DNA from: Streptomyces venezuelae
Lineage (GTDB): Bacteria; Actinomycetota; Actinomycetes; Streptomycetales; Streptomycetaceae
Reading direction: 5' to 3'
Assembly: GCF_008642275.1 (NCBI RefSeq)
Contig: NZ_CP029189.1
Coordinates: 3,106,001-3,170,000, forward strand
Length of the DNA stretch: 64,000 nucleotides
Shown: in pieces, positions 7,981 through 15,215 of the stretch
Layout: each line of letters opens with the position of its first letter
How positions within the stretch are numbered: the stretch's first letter is position 1
Position numbers and translations under genes: made by a program
Notes under the pieces: generated by a model
Told to the model about the DNA's origin: nothing
The model's input: the letters and a program-made list of their open reading frames with translations, nothing else
Database searches by the model: none

Positions 7981-9234
7981 ATGACTCTCCCGGCACAACG
8001 CCACGGCACCGACCCCGGCCGGGAGCTGGCCGAGCCAGGCTTCTGGCAGCAGCCCCCCGCCCACCGCCTCGCGGCCTTCGCCCGGCTGCGCGCGGCCGAG
8101 GGACCGGTGTTCGTCCCCGAAGGGTCCGGGCGCGGGCACTGGGCCCTCGTCCGGCATGCGCAGGTGCAGGAGGCCAGCCGCCTCCCGAAGGTGTTCGCCA
8201 GTGCCCCCGGCGTGACCACCCCCGAGCCGGCCCGCTGGGTGCGGGCCCTGTTCGGGGACTCGATGGTCAATCTGGACGGCCCCGACCACGCCCAGCTGCG
8301 CAAGATCGTGCAGCGTGCCTTCACGCCCCGCCTGCTGGCGGCCGCCGAGGAGGACATCCACGCCGTGGCCGCCCGCATCGTGGACGACGTACTGGCCGAG
8401 CGGCCCGACGAGTTCGTCTCGGCCGTGGCCTCCCGGCTGCCCCTGGAGGTCATCTGCAACATGATGGGCATCCCGGAGCGCTACCGCGCCGAGATCGCCG
8501 ACCGCGTCAACCACGCCTCCGAGAACATCGGTGTGGAGCGGGGTCTGGCCTCCCGGCTGCGGATGCCCGGGCGCGGGCTGCGGGCGCTCGCCCGCATGCA
8601 GCGGATGGTGGCGGGCATCGGGCGGGAGCGGCGCAAGCACCCCACCGACGACCTGATCTCGGCGCTGGTCTGCGCGAACGTGGACGGCCAGGCCCTCGGG
8701 GCACGCCAGCTCGGTGCCTTCTTCTCCCTGTTGATGGTCGCCGGGGTGGAGACCACCCGGAACGCGATCACCCACGGGCTGTCCCTGCTGACCGATCATC
8801 CGGACCAGCGGGACCTGCTGCTCTCGGACTTCGAGAAGTACGCGGACGGAGCGGTGGACGAGATGATCCGGCATTCGACGCCCATCATCCAGTTCCGCCG
8901 GACCGTGGCCGCCGAACACACCATGGACGGGCACGTGTTCCGGCCGGGCGAGAAGGTGGTCCTCTACTACGCCTCCGCCAACCGGGACGAGGCGGTCTTC
9001 CCCGACCCGGACGCCTTCGTCATCACCCGCTCGCCCAATCCGCACCTGGGCTTCGGCGGCGGCGGCCCGCACTTCTGCCTGGGTGCGCACCTGGCCCGGG
9101 TGGAGATGAAGGCCCTCTTCCGTGAGCTGCTGACCCGGCCGGTCGGGCTGCGGGCGGTGGGCCTGCCGGACCTGGCGGGATCGAACTTCGACAACCGGGT
9201 GCGCTCGCTGAGGTTCGCCTTCGAAGGGCCCTGA
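7981..9234 (+). CDS. Cytochrome P450
   Basis: Soluble bacterial class I P450 of 417 aa. Diagnostic elements: I-helix MVAGVETTRN (oxygen-activating region, with Glu-Thr-Thr), K-helix ExxR in DEMIRHS, the meander, and the heme loop GFGGGGPHFCLGAHLARVE with the thiolate ligand Cys366. It hydroxylates or epoxidises an organic substrate using electrons from a ferredoxin and reductase; neither partner gene is adjacent. The sequence resembles the CYP124/125/142 type that act on sterol side chains, terpenes or fatty acids, but substrate cannot be assigned. ATG 7981 follows a GGAGG site at 7971-7975. Confidence 0.93.
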   Translation: MTLPAQRHGTDPGRELAEPGFWQQPPAHRLAAFARLRAAEGPVFVPEGSGRGHWALVRHAQVQEASRLPKVFASAPGVTTPEPARWVRALFGDSMVNLDGPDHAQLRKIVQRAFTPRLLAAAEEDIHAVAARIVDDVLAERPDEFVSAVASRLPLEVICNMMGIPERYRAEIADRVNHASENIGVERGLASRLRMPGRGLRALARMQRMVAGIGRERRKHPTDDLISALVCANVDGQALGARQLGAFFSLLMVAGVETTRNAITHGLSLLTDHPDQRDLLLSDFEKYADGAVDEMIRHSTPIIQFRRTVAAEHTMDGHVFRPGEKVVLYYASANRDEAVFPDPDAFVITRSPNPHLGFGGGGPHFCLGAHLARVEMKALFRELLTRPVGLRAVGLPDLAGSNFDNRVRSLRFAFEGP

Positions 9235-9273
9235 TCACGGGCCGGACCGGGCCCCTGTCCCGGACCGGCCCCC

Positions 9274-9331
9274 GGTTCGGGTCCCGGTTCGGGTCGGTTC
9301 GGGTCCCGGTTTGGTTCGGTTCGGGTCCCGG
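9274..9331. repeat. Imperfect tandem repeat of GGTTCGGGTCCC
   Basis: Four to five degenerate copies of a 12-base unit (GGTTCGGGTCCC, with GGTTCGGGTC and GGTTTGGTTC variants) between the P450 gene and the convergent DUF5949-like gene. No coding role seen; typical slippage product in GC-rich intergenic DNA. Confidence 0.7.
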
Positions 9332-9343
9332 AAAAGCGGAAAC

Positions 9344-9376
9344 CGGCCACCGGGCGGGCTGGGAGCCCGGCGGCCG
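9344..9376. terminator. Bidirectional hairpin terminator
   Basis: Inverted repeat CGGCCaCCGGGC (9344-9355) and GCCCGGcGGCCG (9365-9376) with one mismatch and a 9-base loop, located between the convergent ends of the P450 gene and the minus-strand gene at 9408. GAAAA lies just before it at 9331-9335. No T-tract downstream on the plus strand, as is common in Streptomyces. Confidence 0.6.
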
Positions 9377-9407
9377 GAGCGGGTGGTGGCGGGCACCCGG
9401 CCTGTGG

Positions 9408-9902
9408 TTACCGCTGAACGCGCCGCACGGCGAGGACGCAGTGGGCACTGCTGGTGAGCACGGACTCGTCGCCCGCGAAGGCCTGCAGGGTCTCCGGCGC
9501 GACCGGCTGGCCCGGGACCGCCTCGGGCCAGGCACGGGTGGCGAAGAGGAAGTACGCCTGACCGCTCTCGTCCGCCGCGGCGACCCACTCGTCGGGGGCG
9601 GTGCAGCGCGCGTTCATCCCGGGGAGGGTGAGGGCGATCTGGTTGCCTTCCAGGAGGATCTGCACCGGGAAGGTGGCCGCCTTGAGGGTGCCGTCCATGA
9701 CCACGTCGCCGATGGGCAGGCCGATCTCCTCCAGCAGCCCCCGGGCGGCCGCCTCGCCGGCCTCCCGGCCCTGCGGTCCGTCGCCGAGGGTGTAGGCGAG
9801 GAGGTACGGGATGTCGTGCGCCTCTTCGGGGTCTCCGATCCAGGCGAGCACCGAAAGGGTGCCGAGCTGGGACCGGTCGATTTCGGCTTGAGTAGAAGTC
9901 AT
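9408..9902 (-). CDS. DUF5949-like small protein
   Basis: Soluble protein of 164 aa without signal peptide or membrane segments. The pattern (QLGTLSVLAWIGDPEE near the N terminus, LPYL-type AYTLGDGPQGREAG, FPVQILLEGNQIALTLPGMNA, PDEWVAAADESGQAYFLFATRAWPEA) matches my recollection of the DUF5949 family found in Streptomyces. The biochemical role is unknown. ATG 9902 lies in a 57-base gap from the stop of the minus-strand lipoprotein gene at 9959, so the two may be cotranscribed. Confidence 0.7.
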   Translation of the reverse strand: MTSTQAEIDRSQLGTLSVLAWIGDPEEAHDIPYLLAYTLGDGPQGREAGEAAARGLLEEIGLPIGDVVMDGTLKAATFPVQILLEGNQIALTLPGMNARCTAPDEWVAAADESGQAYFLFATRAWPEAVPGQPVAPETLQAFAGDESVLTSSAHCVLAVRRVQR

Positions 9903-9958
9903 GCGCGCACCCTAGTGGTCTCTCCGCCGGCCCTTTCGCGGCCCTTCACCCGGGCGGG

Positions 9959-10549
9959 CTAGACGGCCCAGAATCCCTCTCCGGAATTCGCCTGCGTGTT
10001 CGCGTCCTGGTACTGGAGCCGCACAATGCGCGCGCTTTCCGGAATTTCGAACACCACCCACCCCTCGGCCCGCTCACCGACCTCCAGGGAATCGAAGACG
10101 ATCGGTTTGCCGGTCGTCAGCTCGCCGGTCTTCACCACCGGGTGACGCTGCCCCGCGCTGTCGTGCGCCCACATGCGCCCGAGGGCCCCGTACGAGGCAC
10201 CCCCCACGTTGACGAAGGACATCGAGGCGGCCACCCAGCGCTTCCCGGCGGGCGGGGCGAAGTTCTTGTCCACACTGATCGCCGGGTCCACGAACGCCCC
10301 GAGTTCGACCTGGAGGTGCATGCCGATCTGCCTGCCGTGCACCCGTGCGGTGCCGCCCACGTGGGCGTCCTTCACACCGGGCCGTGCGGGGGCCTGCGCC
10401 GCGCCCGGCGCCCCGTCGTCCACCACGACCGCCGGCGCGGCGGCGGGCGCGAGTACGTCCGGCTCCGGGGCGCTCTGGCAGGCGGCGGCACCGAACAGGA
10501 GGAGCGGCAGCAGGGCGATGGCGGGCAGGGGGAGGGCGGGCTGGCGCAT
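9959..10549 (-). CDS. Secreted lipoprotein, DUF4352-like
   Basis: Predicted lipoprotein of 196 aa: N-terminal hydrophobic signal ending in the lipobox LFGAAAC, with Cys24 as the lipidation site. A Pro/Ala-rich linker follows, then a beta-sandwich domain with the pattern of DUF4352-type extracellular immunoglobulin-like proteins (PAGKRWVAASMSFVNVGG, KPIVFDSLEVGERAEGWVVFEIPESARIVRLQYQD). Such domains bind or protect at the cell surface; no activity is known. It is divergent from the secreted protein gene at 10705 with 155 bases between. Confidence 0.75.
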   Translation of the reverse strand: MRQPALPLPAIALLPLLLFGAAACQSAPEPDVLAPAAAPAVVVDDGAPGAAQAPARPGVKDAHVGGTARVHGRQIGMHLQVELGAFVDPAISVDKNFAPPAGKRWVAASMSFVNVGGASYGALGRMWAHDSAGQRHPVVKTGELTTGKPIVFDSLEVGERAEGWVVFEIPESARIVRLQYQDANTQANSGEGFWAV

Positions 10550-10704
10550 GCAAGATCCCTTCGGGGACGTGGTCCGGCCAGTTTCACGCGCCCGGGCAGG
10601 TAATTGCGCACAACGACACGAGCGCGCGGATCACGTGGGTACGCCCACCTGCCAGCACAATGCGTTCCGGTGGAATCCCGCCATCCGCAGCACCTGGAGG
10701 AAGA

Positions 10705-11145
10705 ATGCCCATCCCCGCCCGCCGAATGGCCCTGACGGTTTTCTCCGCCCTGGCCGCCACCACGCTGTTCACCGCTCCGGCCGGCGCCACCGTCTTCAAT
10801 CAAGGGATTTCCGTGCATCGCGACGCGTACGTCGCCAAGGACGGTTCCGTCACCCTTTCCGGGACGTACCACTGCGAGCAGGCGTCACCCTCTGGGGCGA
10901 TGCAGATCAAGGCGACCGTCGAGCAGGAGGGCGGCGGCCGGCTGAGCATCGGCGCGGAGCAGGTCGTCTGCGACGGTCAGGAGCGCCGCTGGGTGGCCGA
11001 CGCCCCGGGCGCCTTCGTGAACGTGCACCCGGGCCGCGCGGTGGTGACCGCGGAGCTCCAGGAGGTCCGGTTCTCCGGCCTGATGCCGAAGTCTGTCGCC
11101 ACGGTCGCCCGGGACTCGCAGAACGTCGAGTTCCGCGAGCACTGA
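10705..11145 (+). CDS. Small secreted protein (DUF6299-like)
   Basis: Secreted protein of 146 aa. ATG 10705 follows a near-perfect ribosome site GGAGGAAG (10697-10704, very close) and starts a clear Sec signal peptide (basic MPIPARR, hydrophobic ALTVFSALAATTLFTAP, cleavage after AGA). The mature part is a predicted beta-domain (ISVHRDAYVAKDGSVTLSGTYHCEQ, IGAEQVVCDGQERRW) with two Cys that may form a disulfide. I associate this pattern with the DUF6299 family of actinobacterial secreted proteins, tentatively. Function unknown. Confidence 0.75.
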   Translation: MPIPARRMALTVFSALAATTLFTAPAGATVFNQGISVHRDAYVAKDGSVTLSGTYHCEQASPSGAMQIKATVEQEGGGRLSIGAEQVVCDGQERRWVADAPGAFVNVHPGRAVVTAELQEVRFSGLMPKSVATVARDSQNVEFREH

Positions 11146-11213
11146 GCGGTGCGGGCACGCGACTCGGCTCGCGCCCTCGCCCGCGTCACGCGCCCCCGGG
11201 CCGGTAGCCGCCG

Positions 11214-11381
11214 CTACCGGCAGTCGGGGGTGACGTCCGTCATCGACATGAAGGCCACCGACCGGCAGGCGGGGTCCGCATGCGCCCGCCCCGTCACCCA
11301 GTCCACGACGGCCGGCACTCCGGACACCAGCAGGAGCACGGCCAGGGCGCCCGTCACGGCGGCTCTGGTCAGCCCGCGCAC
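11214..11381 (-). CDS. Putative small membrane or secreted peptide
   Basis: Frame of 55 aa on the minus strand downstream of the SpoIIE phosphatase gene. It begins at GTG 11381 and reads as a hydrophobic helix (AAVTGALAVLLLVSGVPAVVDWVTG) followed by a short tail with two Cys (ADPACRSVAFMSMTDVTPDC). The codon pattern is Streptomyces-like and the hydrophobic helix is unlikely to arise by chance from a shadow frame. The start is uncertain because the frame is open further upstream without a clear ribosome site. Function unknown. Confidence 0.5.
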   Translation of the reverse strand: MRGLTRAAVTGALAVLLLVSGVPAVVDWVTGRAHADPACRSVAFMSMTDVTPDCR

Positions 11382-11452
11382 AACACGATCCGTTCCATGG
11401 CTCGCATCATCACCCCACTCCGGGCGCCCCACAACCCGGGGTGACCGTCCGG

Positions 11453-13552
11453 TCACCCCGCGCTCCGGGGGCTGCCCGAGGCGTCGAACTCGCACCACAC
11501 CGCCTTGCCGTCGCCGCGGGACTCCACGCCCCAGTGCGTGGCCAGCGCGTCCACCAGCAGCAGCCCGCGCCCCGTGGTGGCCGCCTCGCCCGGGGTGCGC
11601 CGGCGCGGCCACACGCTGGAGCGGTCCTTGACCCACAGCCGGATCCGGCGGACCGGCTCCGGCAGCACCTCCATCGTCAGCACCGCCCCGCCGTCGGTGT
11701 GCAGCAGGGCGTTGACCAGCAGTTCCCCGGCCGCCAGCTCCACGTCGTCGGCGAGCTCCGGCATGCCCCAGTCGCGCAGGGCCTGGCGCAGCGCGTAGCG
11801 GGCCTCCGAGAGGCCTTCCGGGTCGGCCTGGTGGACGTACTGGTGGATGCGCGGCGCCCGGTGGGTGCCCGGGTCGGGGGCCCGGCGCAGCACCAGCAGG
11901 GCCACGTCGTCCCCGGAGCCCCAGCGCTCCCAGAGCCGGTCGGAGAGGTGATCGGCGAGCGCCCCGGCCCCCTGGGGGCCACTGCGCACCGCCTGGGCGA
12001 GGGCGTCCATCCCGGCGGTGATGGTGGTGCCCGGCTCCTCCACCAGGCCGTCCGTGCACAGCACCATGGTCTCCCCCGGTACCAGGTCGAGCCGGGTCTC
12101 GGGGAACTCCTCGTGCTCGAAGAGCGAGGCCAGGCCGAGCGGCAGGCCGCCGCGCACCTTGGGCCAGCCCGTACGCCCGTCCGTGTGCCGGATCAGTGGT
12201 CCGAGGTGACCCGCGCGGACCGCGCGTACGCCGCCCGTCTCCAGGTCCACCTGCGCGTACATGCAGGTGGCGAAGCGCTCGGTGTCCAGCTCGGCGAGGA
12301 AGCGCGAGGCCCGGGCCAGCACGGTGGACGGCGGATGGCCCTCTCCGGCGTACGCCCGCAGTGCGATCCGCAGCTGGCCCATGATCGCCGCCGCGTGCGT
12401 GTCGTGGCCCTGGACGTCGCCCACCACGACGCCCACGCGGTCGCGGGGCAGCGAGATCACGTCGTACCAGTCCCCGCCGACCTCCCGCCCGCTCCAGGCG
12501 GCGTGGTAGCGGACCGCGATCTCCCCGCCGGTGATCTCCGGGATCCGGCGCGGCAGCATGGCGGCCTGCAGGCCGGTCGCGAACTCCCGTTCCTGGTCGA
12601 AGAGGAGCGCCCGCTGGAGGGACTGGGCGACGATGCCCGCCAGGCCCAGGCAGAGGTTGCGCTCCTCCGGGCTGAACTCGGTGCGCCGCCGGTAGAAGAG
12701 GACCAGGCCGCCGATGGCCTTGGCCTGCGCGATCAGCGGCAGATAGGCGGCGGCGTCGTACCGGATCCGGTTCAGGTAGTCCGCGAGGAGCGGGAACTCC
12801 CCGCCGAGCTCGGTGAGCGACGTGACGAAACGTGCCTGCCGGGTGAGCACCGCGCGCGACAGCGGCAGCGAACCGTCCAGCCGGGTGAACCGGCGCTCGC
12901 TGAGGATCTCCAGGGACTCCCCGCTCAGCGCGATGATCTTGATGGTGCCGCCCTCGACGAGCCCCAGGGCCAGCCCGTCCGCACCGAGCCGCTCCAGCGC
13001 GCCCGCGCCGGTCAGCGCGGCCGTGACGTCGTCGACCGTCACCGCCCGCGACAGGGCCTCCGTGGTCCGCTGCACGATCGTCGTCTGCTGGGCGCGCGCC
13101 GCCTCCAGCTTGCGCAGCAGCGTCGCGTGGGCCAGCTCGGCGGTCGCGTCCCGGACGATCCCCACGATCCGCTCGGGCTCCCCGGCGCCGTCCCGGAGCA
13201 CCCTGCCGGAGGTGTGCGTCCACTGGTCGCGGCCGTCGCGCCGCCGGACCATGAAGTACGCCCCGTACGTGTCCCCGCCGTCCGCCAGGACACCTTCGAC
13301 GATCTCGGTCAGCCGGACCCCGTCCTCGGGCGGGATGCGCAGGGCGACCCCGGGAAGGGTGCCGTCGAACTCCTCCGGCCCGAGGTCGAGGACCTCCATC
13401 GCGGCGTCGTCCAGCACCACCGTCCCGGCACCCAGCTCCCATTCGAGGCTGCCCATGCCGTTGAGTGCGAACCGCTCCCCGGGCGCGGTCACGGGGGACC
13501 GCCGGACCGGCTCGGGTCCGTCCCGTTCCGCCGCTGCCACGTTCCACACCAC
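11453..13552 (-). CDS. PAS-GAF-SpoIIE phosphatase-HATPase signalling protein
   Basis: Cytosolic regulator of 699 aa. Order of domains: PAS sensor (~30-150), GAF-like sensor (~170-330), PP2C-type SpoIIE Ser/Thr phosphatase (~355-560, with GREVGGDWYDV, VVVGDVQGHD and LVLCTDGLVEE-like MVLCTDGLVEE metal-binding motifs), and a C-terminal HATPase_c/RsbW-like kinase domain (ELLVNALLHT, TGRGLLLVDALATHWG). Such proteins set the phosphorylation of anti-sigma factor antagonists and so release stress or developmental sigma factors. No antagonist gene is adjacent. GTG 13552 abuts the stop of the upstream small gene (13553) with no gap, indicating coupled translation. Confidence 0.93.
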   Translation of the reverse strand: MVWNVAAAERDGPEPVRRSPVTAPGERFALNGMGSLEWELGAGTVVLDDAAMEVLDLGPEEFDGTLPGVALRIPPEDGVRLTEIVEGVLADGGDTYGAYFMVRRRDGRDQWTHTSGRVLRDGAGEPERIVGIVRDATAELAHATLLRKLEAARAQQTTIVQRTTEALSRAVTVDDVTAALTGAGALERLGADGLALGLVEGGTIKIIALSGESLEILSERRFTRLDGSLPLSRAVLTRQARFVTSLTELGGEFPLLADYLNRIRYDAAAYLPLIAQAKAIGGLVLFYRRRTEFSPEERNLCLGLAGIVAQSLQRALLFDQEREFATGLQAAMLPRRIPEITGGEIAVRYHAAWSGREVGGDWYDVISLPRDRVGVVVGDVQGHDTHAAAIMGQLRIALRAYAGEGHPPSTVLARASRFLAELDTERFATCMYAQVDLETGGVRAVRAGHLGPLIRHTDGRTGWPKVRGGLPLGLASLFEHEEFPETRLDLVPGETMVLCTDGLVEEPGTTITAGMDALAQAVRSGPQGAGALADHLSDRLWERWGSGDDVALLVLRRAPDPGTHRAPRIHQYVHQADPEGLSEARYALRQALRDWGMPELADDVELAAGELLVNALLHTDGGAVLTMEVLPEPVRRIRLWVKDRSSVWPRRRTPGEAATTGRGLLLVDALATHWGVESRGDGKAVWCEFDASGSPRSAG

Positions 13553-13825
13553 CTAACGGCCGGGCCAGTACGGCTGGGAGATCAGCCGCTCCCACTCCTC
13601 GTCAGGATGACCCGGAAGGGTGCGCCCGGCCTCCCTCCAGCGCTTGACGACGGAGAGGTAGATCGTGGGCTGGTCGGCGTGGGAGGCAGTCGCGTACGGC
13701 CCCGCGTACGGCCCCGCGTACGCGGCGCGGTCGTACCCGGCGGCCCTGGCCCGACCGGCGGGCTGTTCCCCGCGGCTGGCGGGAATGCGTACCCAGCCGC
13801 GGCCCTGCGCTCGCTCCGAGCTCAT
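13553..13825 (-). CDS. Small protein coupled to the SpoIIE phosphatase gene
   Basis: Protein of 90 aa. The C-terminal half is conserved-looking (QPTIYLSVVKRWREAGRTLPG, EEWERLISQPYWP) and predicted helical; the middle holds a short YAGPYAGPYA repeat encoded by tandem 12-base units at 13691-13725. The stop codon is directly followed by the GTG of the phosphatase gene, so both are one translational unit. ATG 13825 or the GTG three bases upstream can start it. No known family recognised; a partner or regulator of the phosphatase is inferred only from position. Confidence 0.72.
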   Translation of the reverse strand: MSSERAQGRGWVRIPASRGEQPAGRARAAGYDRAAYAGPYAGPYATASHADQPTIYLSVVKRWREAGRTLPGHPDEEWERLISQPYWPGR

Positions 13826-13849
13826 CACGGACCCCTCTCTCCGCGGATC

Positions 13850-15157
13850 TCACCGCAGATACGTCTTCGGATGCCCTGGGGGTACCCCCGGAAGCCCGGG
13901 GGCAGCGGCCCCTCCCGGCCGGGGGACACCGGAGGAACCCGGCCGCGGACCCCGGGCACCGAGGCGCTTGCGGACTCCTCTCACCAGTCTCCCCGCCGTG
14001 AAGCCCGCGCCGTGTACGAATCGCATGGAAGGGCCGAATGAGGGAGCCGTCAGCAGGCCCGCGAAGAACAGTCCCGGCCACGAGGACTCGAACCCGGGGC
14101 TCAGCTCCGGCGCCCCGCTGCCCCCCACGGTCTCCAGCGCCGCCCGCAGCCCCGCGTCGAGCAGCTCCAGCCGGGCCAGCTCCGGGACGAAACCGGTGGC
14201 CGCGATGACGTGCGCGGTGTCCAGCACCACGCCCTCCCCCGCCGGGTCGGTCAGCCCGAGCCTGGTCCGCTCGCCCACCGCCACCGCCCGGTCCAGCCGG
14301 TGCCCGAGCAGGACGGGGACCCGCCGCTCGAAGCGGTCCCGCAGCCACCAGGCGCCGGCCGGGCCCAGCGCCGTCGCGGCGATCCGCTCCCGGGTGGGCG
14401 CGGGCAGCCGGCGCACCGCCCACGGCAGCTCCGACCACACCCAGCTGCGCCAGCCGGTACCGAGGCCGCTGTGCGGATCGCGCAGGGCCCGCAGCGGGGG
14501 CCGGTCCAGGGGCTGCGGGACGGTGTTCCAGTTCAGTCGGGAGCGCCGGGCGACCAGGCAGGGCCGGGCGCCCTGCTCGGCCAGCAGGGCGGCGGTCTCC
14601 AGGGCCGCCTGCCCGGCCCCGAGCACGGCCACCTCGCGGCCCGCGAACCGGCTCAGGTCCCGGTGGCCGCTGCTGTGCGAGTAGTGCCCGGGCGGGAGGT
14701 GCCCCAGCACCTCGGGGTGGCGGACGAAGGGCATCACCCCGACCGCGAGGGCCACCGTACGGGCGAGCAGCGGCGGCCCCTCGGCGGTGCGGACGCGGAA
14801 GCCGTCGCCCTGCGGGGTCACCTCCAGGACGGTCACCTCCTCCACCTCCGGCGCGGCCTGCCGGGCGAACCACATCCCGTACGCGCTGAACGTTCCGATC
14901 GGCAGCGGAGTGCCGTGTTCCGTGGTCATGCCGAGGGTCGCGCAGTAGTCGGCCAGGGTGTGCCGCCCGTCCGGCGCGGACAGATTGGACGACCAGGGCT
15001 CCGACTTCAGGTACATGCCGTCGGGCATGTGGTCGCGCCACGAGGCCATGGGCCGCCCCAGCAGCCGTACGCCGAGCCCCTCGGCCGCCGCGTGGGCGGC
15101 GATCGAGAGCCCGTACGGGCCCGCACCGATCACCACGAGATCGTCGATCCGCGTCAA
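13850..15157 (-). CDS. FAD-dependent oxidoreductase (flavin monooxygenase-like)
   Basis: Two-dinucleotide-binding-domain flavoprotein of 435 aa. FAD site VVIGAGPYGLSIA at residues ~8-20; second Rossmann motif EVAVLGAGQAALETAALLAEQG mid-protein for NAD(P)H (given in parts: VAVLGAGQAALE and TAALLAEQG); ATGFVPELARL near the C terminus as in FMO and ornithine-hydroxylase relatives. SWRDHMPDGMYLKSEPWSSNL is typical of the SidA/lysine-hydroxylase-like group. It would use NADPH and oxygen on an unknown substrate. The last ~35 residues are Pro/Gly-rich. ATG 15157; the ATP-grasp gene lies 58 bases upstream on the same strand and may be cotranscribed. Confidence 0.85.
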   Translation of the reverse strand: MTRIDDLVVIGAGPYGLSIAAHAAAEGLGVRLLGRPMASWRDHMPDGMYLKSEPWSSNLSAPDGRHTLADYCATLGMTTEHGTPLPIGTFSAYGMWFARQAAPEVEEVTVLEVTPQGDGFRVRTAEGPPLLARTVALAVGVMPFVRHPEVLGHLPPGHYSHSSGHRDLSRFAGREVAVLGAGQAALETAALLAEQGARPCLVARRSRLNWNTVPQPLDRPPLRALRDPHSGLGTGWRSWVWSELPWAVRRLPAPTRERIAATALGPAGAWWLRDRFERRVPVLLGHRLDRAVAVGERTRLGLTDPAGEGVVLDTAHVIAATGFVPELARLELLDAGLRAALETVGGSGAPELSPGFESSWPGLFFAGLLTAPSFGPSMRFVHGAGFTAGRLVRGVRKRLGARGPRPGSSGVPRPGGAAAPGLPGVPPGHPKTYLR

Positions 15158-15215
15158 CGCCGCTCCTCCAGCTCGATGGTCGCCGGCCCGGCCCGGTCAG
15201 CCGCGCCGGTCCGGG

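Noticed and set aside
4800..9125. Very long plus-strand open frame (1441 codons) across several genes
   Set aside because: Arg/Gly/Pro-rich shadow of the real genes in other frames (RcpC-like, mscL, ltrA, P450); no domain and inconsistent codon use.
9274..9331. GGTTCGGGTCCC tandem repeat as a possible operator array
   Set aside because: Units drift in length and sequence, lie between convergent gene ends and not in a promoter, and similar GGTCCCGGTCCG tracts occur elsewhere in the window.
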